Source of the DNA: Pseudomonas furukawaii
GTDB taxonomy: Bacteria; Pseudomonadota; Gammaproteobacteria; Pseudomonadales; Pseudomonadaceae
Direction of reading: 5' to 3'
Length of the DNA: 64,000 bases
Assembly (NCBI RefSeq): GCF_002355475.1
Contig: NZ_AP014862.1
Location: 1,488,001-1,552,000, forward strand
Position numbers and translations under genes: made by a program. The number at the start of each line of letters is the position of its first letter. Positions within the stretch are counted from its first letter, which is position 1. Below are positions 26,139-34,760 of the stretch, in pieces. Below the pieces are notes generated by a model, which worked only from the letters and a program-made list of their open reading frames with translations, did not search any database and had not been told where the DNA came from.

Positions 26139-26786
26139 ATGTATCAGTCTGTTAGGCTTTTTAGCCTGTTTACGGCGTTTGGGGTCGTCGCTTTCATAAT
26201 TTTTATTATTATGCTTTTGAATTTTAAAGATAACTTCACTATTTTTGAGTTTATTAAGCTGTGCTTGTCTTCTATTTCTGGTGCAGGCTTATTTTTTTTG
26301 CTAGTTGGTCAAACTCCGTTGTTCCCCTTGCTGTGTAGGCTTCCCATCGTGCGGAAGGTGTTCCCCCCTATAGATGGCAAGTGGACTGCGGTTCTTGAGT
26401 CTAATTGGGATAAGATCAGAGAGATGAAGGGAATTCCAGAAGGGGTGGGGAATTCTCGTGTAGAAGGTGAAGTGAGGATTGTTTCTCGCCTTCTATTTGT
26501 TCGTATTAATTTCAAATCTACAACAAAATACTCAAGATCGAAAACTGTTTGTGTCAGTGTTAGCAGGGATGAACAGGACTCAACTGTTCAATTGAACTAC
26601 ATCTATGAGAATGATACTGACGATCCTGAGTCCACGGACAGTTCAAGGCACAATGGTGCGGGTCGGGTAACGATTTCTGATGACCCTGGTGGAGTGACTA
26701 TGGAAGGTACCTACTGGACAGATCGGAAATGGAATGAGGGGATGAATACCGCAGGAAAGGTATCTTTTTTTCGTAAGAAGCCTTGA
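26139..26786 (+). CDS. cap15: CBASS effector, 2TM beta-strand-rich (Cap15-like)
   Basis: A 215-residue membrane protein with two transmembrane helices at about residues 5-27 (LFSLFTAFGVVAFIIFIIML) and 38-60 (LCLSSISGAGLFFLLVGQT), then a soluble beta-rich domain. That domain begins with PPIDGKWTAVLESNWDKI and ends with GGVTMEGTYWTDRKWNEGMNTAGKVSF. This layout and the start/end tryptophan motifs match the S-2TMbeta/Cap15 family, in which a beta-barrel binds a cyclic nucleotide and triggers oligomerisation that damages the inner membrane, killing the infected cell. The assignment rests on layout and on the CD-NTase operon that follows; the family is divergent. Confidence 0.75.
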   Translation: MYQSVRLFSLFTAFGVVAFIIFIIMLLNFKDNFTIFEFIKLCLSSISGAGLFFLLVGQTPLFPLLCRLPIVRKVFPPIDGKWTAVLESNWDKIREMKGIPEGVGNSRVEGEVRIVSRLLFVRINFKSTTKYSRSKTVCVSVSRDEQDSTVQLNYIYENDTDDPESTDSSRHNGAGRVTISDDPGGVTMEGTYWTDRKWNEGMNTAGKVSFFRKKP

Positions 26787-27147
26787 AAGCCCAGAGGTCA
26801 ACCCAACTACTGTCAGCGACGTCAGAGGATTTCCGGCGCTAGCGTGACCGTCAATGGTGTTTGGCCACGGTCATGCGAGAGGAGCAATCCTGCTCTGTCT
26901 CTCGAGGCTCGACACGCCTCCAAATCCTTCTGCGGGCAGATGGCCTTCACCACTGGCGAGAGCAGAAGGCAGTCTAGTGGAATCAGAATTATTTTGTCAC
27001 AAACACAATATCTAGTGTTTTATTAGAAGTCTTTGCGTCATATGTAGTATGGTGGCATTGTGTCCCCATGGCCGCTGGCAAGGACGCACGCTGGCTGTTG
27101 ATCAATCCTCTAAACATGTCTGTCCCAAGCTTCTGCGGGGAGGTTGC
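26787..27147 (+). promoter_or_regulatory. Gap between CBASS effector and CD-NTase
   Basis: These 361 bp hold no convincing gene; the open frame upstream of the CD-NTase start has no family similarity. A 7-bp stem (TGACCGT at 26845-26851 with ACGGTCA at 26867-26873) may end effector transcription. The AT-rich stretch around 26990-27030 (TTGTCA at 26994, TTTATT at 27019) could hold a separate promoter for the nucleotidyltransferase operon. Confidence 0.35.
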
Positions 27148-28293
27148 ATGCTGAATTTGAGTGCGCTGTTCTACACCAAGCTGGATCAACCCAACTTCCT
27201 TGCTGAGCTTGATCTCACGGAGGGGGAAAAGACGTACATCTCTGATGCCAAGAATGAGATTCGGGCAGCCCTTCGTGAGAGACTGAAAGCGAGCATTGCT
27301 GATGTTCTGGCTCAAAACGGCCTGGAAGCGGTAAGTGTTGAGCCTAAGTTCTACATCCAGGGTTCTTGGGCCTACAGGACGCTGAACCGGCCCTGCACGA
27401 CGCCGCCGCAGCAGTCAGATCTAGACGATGGTGTTTATCTGCCGATGAGCATCATGAAAGAGCACCGCCGCCCTAGCGTAGCGAGCGCTCTATTTTTTGA
27501 AGCTACCGAGGCTGCGCTGAAGCCGCTTGCAGCAGACAAGAAATGGACGCTCTCCGCGAAACCTACGTGCATTCGACTGGAAATTTCTCCCTTCGCACAC
27601 ATCGACATTCCGCTGTACGCGATCCCTGACGACGAATTCATGCTGCTGAAGGCCGCAAATGAGTCGTTCGAGGGACGTGTATTCAATGCTGCCACGGACT
27701 CTGCGAAGGATCATTGGGCTGCATTGCCGTCTGATCATGTGCTGCTTGCCCACCGTGAGGAGAACTGGATCAAGTCCGACCCTCGGGCCATGAAGGACTG
27801 GTTTGTTCAGGAAATTGCCGATCGTGGCGAGCAGTTGCGCCGAGTCGTGCGCTATTTGAAGGCGTTTCGTGACAAGGTGTGGACGAAGGGGGGGCCGAGT
27901 TCGATCCTGCTCATGGCGGCGACCGCGCCGATATTCGAGAAGCGCGACAAGCGTGATGACCTAGCACTCAAAGATGTTTTGGAGAAACTGCCGAATGTTC
28001 TGCGAGAAGGAGTGCTAAGCCCGATTGACTCTGAGGTTTATCTAACTGCCAGTCTTGCAGCTGAGGAAATCGAAGAAATCGCTAGGCAGTTCGAGGCGTT
28101 TCATAACCATCTCAGTGGGGCAATTTTCGGCACTGATAAGCAGCAGGCCTGTACTTGGGTTCGCTCCATGCTTGGAGATCGTTTCCCTAATCGGGCGGAT
28201 CTGGTGCTAGTCAGCACGGTAGCAGCAGCTGTTCAAGCCGTTCCAGCTGAGGCCGGGCCACGTGAGCTCGTGAAAACTACCAAGGCTGGCTAG
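27148..28293 (+). CDS. cdn: CBASS CD-NTase (cGAS/DncV-like cyclase)
   Basis: A 381-residue nucleotidyltransferase that would make a cyclic di- or trinucleotide second messenger on phage infection. The polymerase-beta-type core is complete: GS motif in QGSWAYRTLNRP (G72-S73), the metal-binding pair in DLDDGVYLP (D91 and D93) and a third aspartate in HIDIPLYAIP (D153). The start ATG at 27148 follows GGGGAGG and gives a length near that of DncV-type enzymes (about 400). It lies 8 bp upstream of the Cap2 gene. The product nucleotide cannot be told from sequence. Confidence 0.88.
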   Translation: MLNLSALFYTKLDQPNFLAELDLTEGEKTYISDAKNEIRAALRERLKASIADVLAQNGLEAVSVEPKFYIQGSWAYRTLNRPCTTPPQQSDLDDGVYLPMSIMKEHRRPSVASALFFEATEAALKPLAADKKWTLSAKPTCIRLEISPFAHIDIPLYAIPDDEFMLLKAANESFEGRVFNAATDSAKDHWAALPSDHVLLAHREENWIKSDPRAMKDWFVQEIADRGEQLRRVVRYLKAFRDKVWTKGGPSSILLMAATAPIFEKRDKRDDLALKDVLEKLPNVLREGVLSPIDSEVYLTASLAAEEIEEIARQFEAFHNHLSGAIFGTDKQQACTWVRSMLGDRFPNRADLVLVSTVAAAVQAVPAEAGPRELVKTTKAG

Positions 28294-28301
28294 TTATCAT
28301 T

Positions 28302-29954
28302 ATGGCTGAACCGTCAGATGAAGAACTCATTCCTGAGCTCCTCGAGAGGCTAAAGCCTTTAGGCTTTTCTCGGACTCTGCGTCAGAAGGTCGGGGGGAAC
28401 TTAGTGCTAACGGGAGCACTAAGGACAAATGACGGGCCTGTCGCCTGTTCAATAGCGATCGATCGGGAGTTTAGACGCATTCCTCGGGTGACATTGCTTG
28501 AAATTCCCCCAAAGCTATTGCCTGTAGCGCCACATCTGGGTTCTGGTGGTGAGCTGTGTTATGCGGCCACCGGCACATATGTTTTCGATATCTTCAACCC
28601 AATTGAGCAGACGCTTGCATTTATCCAACGTGCGGAGCAGGTGTTGGGCGAGATAATGAGGGGGGAGTTAATTGATGATTTGGCTGAGGAGTTTTTCGCG
28701 TACTGGTGGGGGGCTTACTGCTATATTGATACGGATCGCTTAGAGACGGGCGAGCTTCAAGTGTTCTCCAGCGGCGAGAGTGAGCGCTCTGGCAGAACAT
28801 TTGAAATATTCCTCACTGACGATCTTGCGAGAACCAGTAAAAAGCTATCACTGCTTCGCGATGAGTTTACTCAAGAAAACTTCATCATTCACTCTATCTC
28901 TACGAGTGCTAGACCTAGGCCATCACAGGATTCATGGCCGCCTAAGACACTCGGAGATTTCGTCAATTGGCAGTATCAGCTCGATAAGAATGTTCCAAAA
29001 AAATTACTGAGGCGTGTGGCGGCGGCTTATCGCTCAGAATTTGGAGCGTGCTTGTTTGTTATAAGTTCGCCATTATACAAGTATGGTTTAATAGTCAAAT
29101 TTCCAGATCTGGAAGAGCGAAGGGCACTTCGAAAGGCCGCGAACGGCTTCCAGTATCTTTATGAATTGAAAATCACGCCGGTCGCAACCTTTAGAATTGA
29201 CGATCGTTATCTGGTAGAGCGTAATATTCCCGGAGTCAAGAATCTATCTGGGCTAAAAATCGGCATCGTCGGCTGCGGTACTATTGGTGGTTATTTGGCC
29301 GAGCTTCTAGTCAAGGCAGGTGCTGGGTTAGCAGGTGGAAAGCTCACCCTGATTGATCCTGACGAGTTTGGCCCACAAAACTTAGGGCGCCATCGCTTGG
29401 GCTTTACCCATCTCTATCGGCCTAAAGCTATTGCGCTAGCGGATGAGCTTTCTAAGGCTATGCCATCCGCTGGCATTGAGGGGGTGCCGCTTGATGTCCG
29501 CGATGTACGGTTGCCTGAACTAGATTTGCTAATTGATGCAACTGGCGATGAGGCAGTCGGTTATTGGATCGCGGCTCAATACCACAAGGTTGTTCCCATC
29601 CTTAATGTGTGGATTGAAGGTCGTGGGGCGGCCGTCAGGACGCTATTTAAACTACCTGGCATAGGCGCTTGTTATCGCTGTCTATGTGATTACAACAAGG
29701 ATCGGCATTTCGTCTCCGTATCTGAAGATTTTGGCGAGATTTTCGCCGGACATGGCTGCGAGGGGCTTTATGTCCCATTCCCTGCAACAGTCTCTGTTCA
29801 AGCGGCATGCTTATCGGCGGAGGCTATTCTTGATTGGGTTGGGGGCTGGACTCTCCCGTCCTTGAGGACAAGGGTTACAGATCCCAACTTCACTCTTTCC
29901 ACTGATGATTGCTCGCCCCTAGTGAAAATTGGTTGTCCTGCATGTTGCACCTGA
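28302..29954 (+). CDS. cap2: CBASS Cap2, E2-E1 ubiquitin-like conjugation fusion
   Basis: A 550-residue type II CBASS protein. The N-terminal half holds an E2-like domain with its catalytic cysteine probably in GGELCYAATGTYVFD (about residue 86). The C-terminal half is a ThiF/E1 adenylation domain with GLKIGIVGCGTIGGYLAELL (about 320-340), the following acidic LTLIDPDEFGPQNLGRHRLG and a cysteine-rich part near GACYRCLCDY that probably includes the E1 cysteine. By known biology Cap2 conjugates the C-terminus of the CD-NTase to targets and primes it. The CD-NTase here ends in KTTKAG, a plausible glycine C-terminus. Confidence 0.9.
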   Translation: MAEPSDEELIPELLERLKPLGFSRTLRQKVGGNLVLTGALRTNDGPVACSIAIDREFRRIPRVTLLEIPPKLLPVAPHLGSGGELCYAATGTYVFDIFNPIEQTLAFIQRAEQVLGEIMRGELIDDLAEEFFAYWWGAYCYIDTDRLETGELQVFSSGESERSGRTFEIFLTDDLARTSKKLSLLRDEFTQENFIIHSISTSARPRPSQDSWPPKTLGDFVNWQYQLDKNVPKKLLRRVAAAYRSEFGACLFVISSPLYKYGLIVKFPDLEERRALRKAANGFQYLYELKITPVATFRIDDRYLVERNIPGVKNLSGLKIGIVGCGTIGGYLAELLVKAGAGLAGGKLTLIDPDEFGPQNLGRHRLGFTHLYRPKAIALADELSKAMPSAGIEGVPLDVRDVRLPELDLLIDATGDEAVGYWIAAQYHKVVPILNVWIEGRGAAVRTLFKLPGIGACYRCLCDYNKDRHFVSVSEDFGEIFAGHGCEGLYVPFPATVSVQAACLSAEAILDWVGGWTLPSLRTRVTDPNFTLSTDDCSPLVKIGCPACCT

Positions 29955-30421
29955 CCAACTGGGCCTCCTCAGATTTACAAAAACTGGTCTACATACATCC
30001 GGCTGCACTTGAACTCGTCCTAAGGTACGCACAGGTGGGGGAATCGGATCCGGAGTCCGGCGGCATACTTCTCGGTAATGTGAGAGGCCCGCACCTCGAG
30101 ATATTGGAGGCAACAACGCCTACTCGAAAGGATCGTCGATTTCGCTACCTATTTGAAAGGACGCCTTACCTTCATCAAGTGATTGCTTCGCTTCGTTGGA
30201 AGCGAAGTGGAGGAGAGGTGAGATACCTTGGAGAGTGGCATACTCATCCAGAGGACTATCCCAGACCCTCAGGGACTGATATTCATGAGTGGAGAAAGCT
30301 TGCGAAGAGCAGAGTTGATCAGAGGCCATTGCTTGCTGTAATTGTAGGTAGGAAAGGCTTGCATGTTGAGTATATGTTTAAAGATGGACGTCGGGTAGTT
30401 CTTAGGAGTTTTCCGGATTAG
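29942..30421 (+). CDS. cap3: CBASS Cap3, JAMM isopeptidase
   Basis: A 159-residue Mov34/MPN/PAD-1 metalloprotease. The full JAMM zinc motif is present: E38 in ESGGILLG, H100-x-H102-P in GEWHTHPEDYP, and S110-x2-D113 in RPSGTDIHEW. In type II CBASS it removes Cap2-made conjugates from the CD-NTase. The ATG at 29942 overlaps the Cap2 stop by 13 bp, so the two are coupled; an earlier in-frame start at 29909 is possible but lies deep in cap2. Confidence 0.9.
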   Translation: MLHLTNWASSDLQKLVYIHPAALELVLRYAQVGESDPESGGILLGNVRGPHLEILEATTPTRKDRRFRYLFERTPYLHQVIASLRWKRSGGEVRYLGEWHTHPEDYPRPSGTDIHEWRKLAKSRVDQRPLLAVIVGRKGLHVEYMFKDGRRVVLRSFPD

Positions 30422-30431
30422 CCATTTTCGG

Positions 30432-30554
30432 TTAAGAGTATTGTCCATGCAAGGCACTATAATACCGTCGAAGTCCTTCGTCTTCGTCACGGCAGAGGAC
30501 GCGCCCCACCTCAATGGGCCCGCTGAGCGAGGCTGGTTTTTGCCATTTATCGTT
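30432..30554 (-). pseudogene. Fragment of a DUF6957-like gene
   Basis: On the minus strand this stretch encodes about 38 residues, including SGPIEVGRVLCRDEDEGLRR, that match the N-terminal TGPAERVPALCPDEEEGLRR region of the gene at 32729-33148. The reading frame is closed by TAG just before the similarity and by TAA at 30434-30432, so start and most of the body are gone. It is a decayed fourth copy of the paralogous family further right. I found it by comparing the two reverse strands directly. Confidence 0.65.
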
Positions 30555-30674
30555 AAGCTAATCATTTCTGCATGCACTGAACTGACCTTGAAAATAAGAT
30601 GACGTAACTTCTGAGATGATGGTCGGTAAAGTTTCCTAGATATATTTAAAGTTCCTGTTTTGGCCGGAGGCTGC

Positions 30675-31967
30675 GTGAGGGTTTTAAGTTTTAAGATTCC
30701 AGGTGGAGAAGGAGAGGTTTCTCTCCCTGAAGGGGATTTTGACGCCAATCGAGTCACCATTCTTCTAGGCGAGAACGGGACGCGGAAAAGCACGCTCCTT
30801 CGCGCAATTCTTGATGACTCAATTGTTGATCCTGAGCAAAAACGCAGGCAACGATATCCTTCCGCTTTTTCTTACAAAGTTGGAGAACCCTCTCAGGTAA
30901 TAGCCATATCAGCAATTCCTAACGATCGCTTCCCAACTAAGAAGCGCAGTGGTGACTCCCGAGTTGATGGGAGATACTCGGCCGAAAACTATGAATATAT
31001 TGGGCCAAGGCACAATCAAAATATTGTTAGCCGAAACCAGAGCCTCCAGGCTCTTGCAGCGGCCGCCCTGCAAAACAGCTCGCCAAGTATAAAGGTATCA
31101 AGCTTTATTCGTAAGCTGTCGGGGAAGACTGGGGTTCCTTTGCATTATCATATGGAAGTTCAGCCTGTATTTTCCATGTTGAGAGGAGACCTCAGGACGC
31201 GCGATGGAGTTCATCGGCTATCTGAAATCCCTGCAGAGGAAATCGGTAAGGTCAATTTCTTGGTGGATACGCTGGGAGGTCGCTCCAGTTCCACTGCTCT
31301 AAGTTTATCCATAGATATTTCTGGTGGTGTTGAGTGTAATGATTACGAATTGGAGGCCATCCAAGTAGGTTATAAATATGGACTTGTTAATCTTAGGCCT
31401 CCATCTAAGAAGGGAAGTTCTGCTGATGGTGCAGTGGAAGGATTCAGTGCGGGGCAATGGGGCCTTTTTTCTACGTTGGCAACACTGGCTTTGCGAGCGA
31501 AGGACAATTCCCTCATTCTTATAGATGAGCCAGAGAGTGCATTACATCCCCGTTGGCAAAGAGAGTATATGGGCGATCTAATGGAGGCCATGAGTGAGTG
31601 TGCTGGCTGTCATGTGTTTCTCGCGACACACTCCCCATTGATTGTGGGGACTGCAGGATCCGGAGAGTTTGACCTATTAATTCTCAGAAAAGATAACAAT
31701 GGGAAATTGGTTTCTGAGATTTCTGATGTACCTGTCGGCTGGCAGTCAAATGATGTGCTTGAAGAGAAATTTTCTCTTGTCAGTACTCGGTCTCCAGAGC
31801 TTGTAGATCAATTGGAAGAGATTCTAAAGTTGGTTGCCTCGGGGTTGCATGGAAAAAAAACAAAGCTTCGCCACAAATTGGAAGTATTAAAGCCAATTGT
31901 TGAAGGCTTGCCAGAGGAGGATTCTCTGCGCGCGTTGTACCTCAGCCTTAATCGCCTGGTCAAATGA
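30675..31967 (+). CDS. ptuA: Septu-like ATPase (PtuA type)
   Basis: A 430-residue SMC/ABC-fold ATPase. Walker A is GENGTRKST (residues 32-40), in which arginine replaces the usual glycine before the lysine. The ABC-signature-like FSAGQWGLFS, Walker B LILIDEPESALHP and a switch histidine in FLATHSPLIV follow. A GTG at 30675 with GGAGG at good spacing is the likely start. The HNH gene follows after 4 bp. An ATPase plus HNH nuclease is the layout of the Septu anti-phage system, where PtuA and PtuB form a complex that cuts nucleic acid on infection. Function is by layout; OLD- or Gabija-like ATPases are less likely because no Toprim domain is present. Confidence 0.7.
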   Translation: MRVLSFKIPGGEGEVSLPEGDFDANRVTILLGENGTRKSTLLRAILDDSIVDPEQKRRQRYPSAFSYKVGEPSQVIAISAIPNDRFPTKKRSGDSRVDGRYSAENYEYIGPRHNQNIVSRNQSLQALAAAALQNSSPSIKVSSFIRKLSGKTGVPLHYHMEVQPVFSMLRGDLRTRDGVHRLSEIPAEEIGKVNFLVDTLGGRSSSTALSLSIDISGGVECNDYELEAIQVGYKYGLVNLRPPSKKGSSADGAVEGFSAGQWGLFSTLATLALRAKDNSLILIDEPESALHPRWQREYMGDLMEAMSECAGCHVFLATHSPLIVGTAGSGEFDLLILRKDNNGKLVSEISDVPVGWQSNDVLEEKFSLVSTRSPELVDQLEEILKLVASGLHGKKTKLRHKLEVLKPIVEGLPEEDSLRALYLSLNRLVK

Positions 31968-31971
31968 ATTC

Positions 31972-32745
31972 ATGACCAACGAGACTTTTGATGTGCTCCT
32001 GCCGGAGTCTTGGTCAGAGGAAGACCAGAAGACGATCGACAAGTACTTTAAAGGAAAACATACCGAATGGAATAAGAAAACTCTCGCGGCGCTTCGAAAA
32101 AAGCTAAGAAAAGATTTGCTTGAGCTTCAGAATTTTACATGTGCCTATTGTAGAAGACTAATATCTGAGGATATCGGTCGGAATGAAATAGACCATGTCG
32201 TGGCTAAGGCTATAGAGGGGATGGCTCGATTTACTTATGAGCGAATGAACCTAGTCGCAGCCTGCAAGCGCTGCAACAAGAACAAGGGTGATCACCCGGT
32301 CTTACAAATAGCTGTAACTGGAAGCTGTCCGTATCCTCTTAAGAGCTCAGATTATCTATGGGTTCATCCATACGTTCACCGATACAGCGAGCATTTCATT
32401 ATTCATGAAGACTATCTTTTTGAGGCTATTGGTGATCGCCAAAATAAGCGCCGGGCTCAAGCTGTAATAGATCAGTGCAAGCTGATGGATCTCTCAACTG
32501 TTGAGAAAAGACGATTGTATGAGACGGCATCTCAAGCGGAAGAAGCCCATGCTGCGATTTTTTCAGCAATAGGGCAGTTTCCGAAAATGGCGGGCGAGGA
32601 GTTGGCTCGCATATTGAGGGAGTCCAGGCCAGAGCTTTCCATTCTTTCGGAGCGAAAGATACTTGATCTCATTGAGGCTTTCAGGACGTTTGCATTAAGT
32701 GCGCTCGAGAGTGCTTTGAAAGCGTCTCTCATGGCTGAGAATTAG
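31972..32745 (+). CDS. ptuB: HNH endonuclease (Septu PtuB type)
   Basis: A 257-residue nuclease with a complete zinc-bound HNH core: CAYC (C57, C60), the DH pair in EIDHVVAKA (D74-H75), the asparagine in YERMNLVAAC, and CKRCNKNKGDH (C98, C101, N102). The N-terminal 50 residues are charged helix and the C-terminal 110 residues have no motif I know. Its ATG lies 4 bp after the ATPase stop, so they are one operon. The 3' end overlaps the convergent gene at 32729 by 17 bp. Confidence 0.75.
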   Translation: MTNETFDVLLPESWSEEDQKTIDKYFKGKHTEWNKKTLAALRKKLRKDLLELQNFTCAYCRRLISEDIGRNEIDHVVAKAIEGMARFTYERMNLVAACKRCNKNKGDHPVLQIAVTGSCPYPLKSSDYLWVHPYVHRYSEHFIIHEDYLFEAIGDRQNKRRAQAVIDQCKLMDLSTVEKRRLYETASQAEEAHAAIFSAIGQFPKMAGEELARILRESRPELSILSERKILDLIEAFRTFALSALESALKASLMAEN

Positions 32746-33148
32746 TTGCGGGATGGGGTTTTCCTATTAGATGGTTATATTTACATCGTTGACGCTCCCC
32801 ACCGCCAATAAGAACGTAAACCGTGTTCTGTGTAACGAAGTAGCATTCGTCCAGCCACTTGAGTGGACTCGTGAGAACGTAGTTTTCCCGGCTGTAACGC
32901 CCTCTGCTGTCATAGATCACACGCCTTGCGAAGAGCACGCACGGATGCAGGCCGTCCAGGTGAAGTTTGTCGATAATCGCCTGCTCGACATCTAGCTCGA
33001 CAATGACCCACTTGCTAACCAGACAATAGGGTTCCCCGCGATAGGCGCGCATGACTCGACGAAGACCTTCCTCTTCGTCGGGGCAGAGGGCGGGTACCCG
33101 TTCAGCCGGGCCTGTAAGCAGCGGTTGGAAGGTCTTGGGGGGCAGCAC
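32729..33148 (-). CDS. DUF6957-like small protein, copy 1
   Basis: A 139-residue cytosolic protein of unknown function. It shares with the next two genes the layout: a hydrophobic strand (CLVSKWVIVELDVEQ), then VIYDSRGRYSRENYVLTS and, near the end, CYFVTQNTVYVLIGGGE. The start is GTG at 33148, with GAGAAG upstream. Such proteins are common in mobile DNA of Pseudomonas (from memory, DUF6957). Three tandem, divergent copies suggest selection for variety. Confidence 0.6.
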   Translation of the reverse strand: MLPPKTFQPLLTGPAERVPALCPDEEEGLRRVMRAYRGEPYCLVSKWVIVELDVEQAIIDKLHLDGLHPCVLFARRVIYDSRGRYSRENYVLTSPLKWLDECYFVTQNTVYVLIGGGERQRCKYNHLIGKPHPATNSQP

Positions 33149-33246
33149 GGTTCATCTTCTCTGGACTATTGCTTTGCTTGCCAGGCAGCTGGCTGGACGA
33201 TGCTCACCGTCCAACTGCTCCGGTAGCTGGTTCCTTCAAGTCCTAC

Positions 33247-33654
33247 TCACTGAATCCTGCCGAGTGCAGCGGGTGTAGTCTTCTTTCGCCGGCCCTCACC
33301 CATAAGCACATAGCGAGTGTTCCTGGTCTCGAACAGGCAGCCGTCGCGATGTTCCACAAGGAGGGTGCTCCTCACCCAATGCCCGGTGGCAAAGCGGCTC
33401 CGGCTATCGAACACTACGTTGTCTGCGAGTATGACCACCGGTTGCATACCGGCCGCTTCAACTTTTTGACGGTCTTGCTCCGATAATTCGAGGTCAAGCC
33501 AGTGCCAGCTGGTAACCAAGCAGAACGGGCGCGTTGGGCTGAGCGTATTAAGCCAGCTGATAGCATCGTCAACGGTCAGCGTGCACCCAGCCATGGATTC
33601 ACCAACGCCGTAGAGGATCGCAAGTGTCTCTGAAAGCTGGTCAGTAAGATTCAT
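33247..33654 (-). CDS. DUF6957-like small protein, copy 2
   Basis: A 135-residue paralogue of the gene to its left: CLVTSWHWLDLELSE, VVFDSRSRFATGHWVRST and CLFETRNTRYVLMGEGR correspond segment by segment. GC content and codon use are closer to the core genome than in the CBASS/Septu genes. Unknown function. The 98-bp gap to copy 1 and the 64-bp gap to copy 3 would allow one transcript. Confidence 0.6.
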   Translation of the reverse strand: MNLTDQLSETLAILYGVGESMAGCTLTVDDAISWLNTLSPTRPFCLVTSWHWLDLELSEQDRQKVEAAGMQPVVILADNVVFDSRSRFATGHWVRSTLLVEHRDGCLFETRNTRYVLMGEGRRKKTTPAALGRIQ

Positions 33655-33718
33655 CCAGCCGGGTTCTCAATTTGTCGTGGATGGACTTGTATGCAATGAG
33701 CGTTTGCGGAAATGGCCG

Positions 33719-34099
33719 TCATTGAAGGCGATCCGGTGCTGGAAACGCCTTCGATTCAAGGTTGCTTAGGAAGTACTGCAGGGAAGGCCTACCGTCATTG
33801 CGCTTGAACGAAACGATCACGTAGCGCGAGTTCATCGTGGTCAGCACCCAGTAGGGGCCCTCCATTCGTGCGTTCCGGACGTCCGACGTTCGCATCAGGT
33901 GACCGTCCGCGAAGCGTCCGAAATCGTCGGCACGGACGTGCCCGTAGACAAATCCCAGGCAGCTGGCGGAAACGATCCAGGCATGCGTCAGAAACCCGGT
34001 AATCGGCTCATCGAACTGGTGTGCCATCGCCTGCTTCAGACGCTTTCGAACCTTTGTCGAGATCGGCCTGACGAGTCGTTGGATCGTTATTAATTCCAT
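33719..34099 (-). CDS. DUF6957-like small protein, copy 3
   Basis: A 126-residue, more divergent member of the same family: GFVYGHVRADDFGRFADGHLMRTSDV and YWVLTTMNSRYVIVSFKR keep the DxxGRF...GH...RTS and NxRYV pattern of copies 1 and 2. The ATG has AAGGAA upstream. Unknown function. Confidence 0.6.
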   Translation of the reverse strand: MELITIQRLVRPISTKVRKRLKQAMAHQFDEPITGFLTHAWIVSASCLGFVYGHVRADDFGRFADGHLMRTSDVRNARMEGPYWVLTTMNSRYVIVSFKRNDGRPSLQYFLSNLESKAFPAPDRLQ

Positions 34100-34149
34100 C
34101 CGTTATTCCTTCGATGGCTTTCCATGTGGAACGAATGTGGGGGGCATTC

Positions 34150-34611
34150 TCAGGCGTGGAGTGCCGACTCCGATGTCATGGCTGGCCGGCTGTAGATCAC
34201 GGCCGAGTCACTCAGCTGCATCAACGCCTGCTCGTTCTGGACAGGGTCGTAGTAGGTACGCCCATCCATCAGCGTATAGATGTGAACAACATCATCATCG
34301 CTAGTTATGGCGAGCTCCAATTTCGCCAGCGGCTCCATCAGCCACCGCCCCTGCCCATTGAGGCAGTCCGGCGTCACTACCTGCAGGTCGACAACTTGAA
34401 CCTCATCGTCCTGCTGTCCCACCAGATGCGAGAGCAACGTGACGTCATCTGGCATTAGGGCTCGCCGCCTGATCTGACCCCCCATCTGGAATTGCAAGGT
34501 CAGGTGGAACCAGGGCGCGCGAACGTCACGTTCGATCATCCGCCAGTAACGATGGTCTTCGCTGAAGACGCGCATCAGCCCCATCTCCATCGTTTCGTGA
34601 GTCTTGAACAT
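34150..34611 (-). CDS. Hypothetical protein at the head of the DUF6957-like cluster
   Basis: A 153-residue soluble protein with no motif I recognise and no clear similarity to the three genes that follow it. It starts MFKTHETMEMGLMRVF after a GAGGG site and contains several acidic patches (QQDDEVQVVDLQVV, TSDDDVVHIYTL). It is 50 bp upstream of copy 3 and in the same direction, so they probably form one operon. It is divergent from the XRE regulator, which may control it. Confidence 0.5.
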   Translation of the reverse strand: MFKTHETMEMGLMRVFSEDHRYWRMIERDVRAPWFHLTLQFQMGGQIRRRALMPDDVTLLSHLVGQQDDEVQVVDLQVVTPDCLNGQGRWLMEPLAKLELAITSDDDVVHIYTLMDGRTYYDPVQNEQALMQLSDSAVIYSRPAMTSESALHA

Positions 34612-34760
34612 CAGAATCCCTCACCGGCCAAGAGCCGGCATTAAATAGGCATCAATTGACAGATGCGTCAGGCATGCCGAATGCGACACGAGAGAATGCT
34701 ACAGCGGCACGATATGTCGCGTCAAAGCTGGCTTGATGCTTCCTTTTTGGATTCAAAGAG

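Noticed and set aside
27049..27147. Upstream extension of the CD-NTase frame (33 codons)
   Set aside because: No family similarity and no good ribosome site; the ATG at 27148 has GGGGAGG and gives a normal N-terminus.
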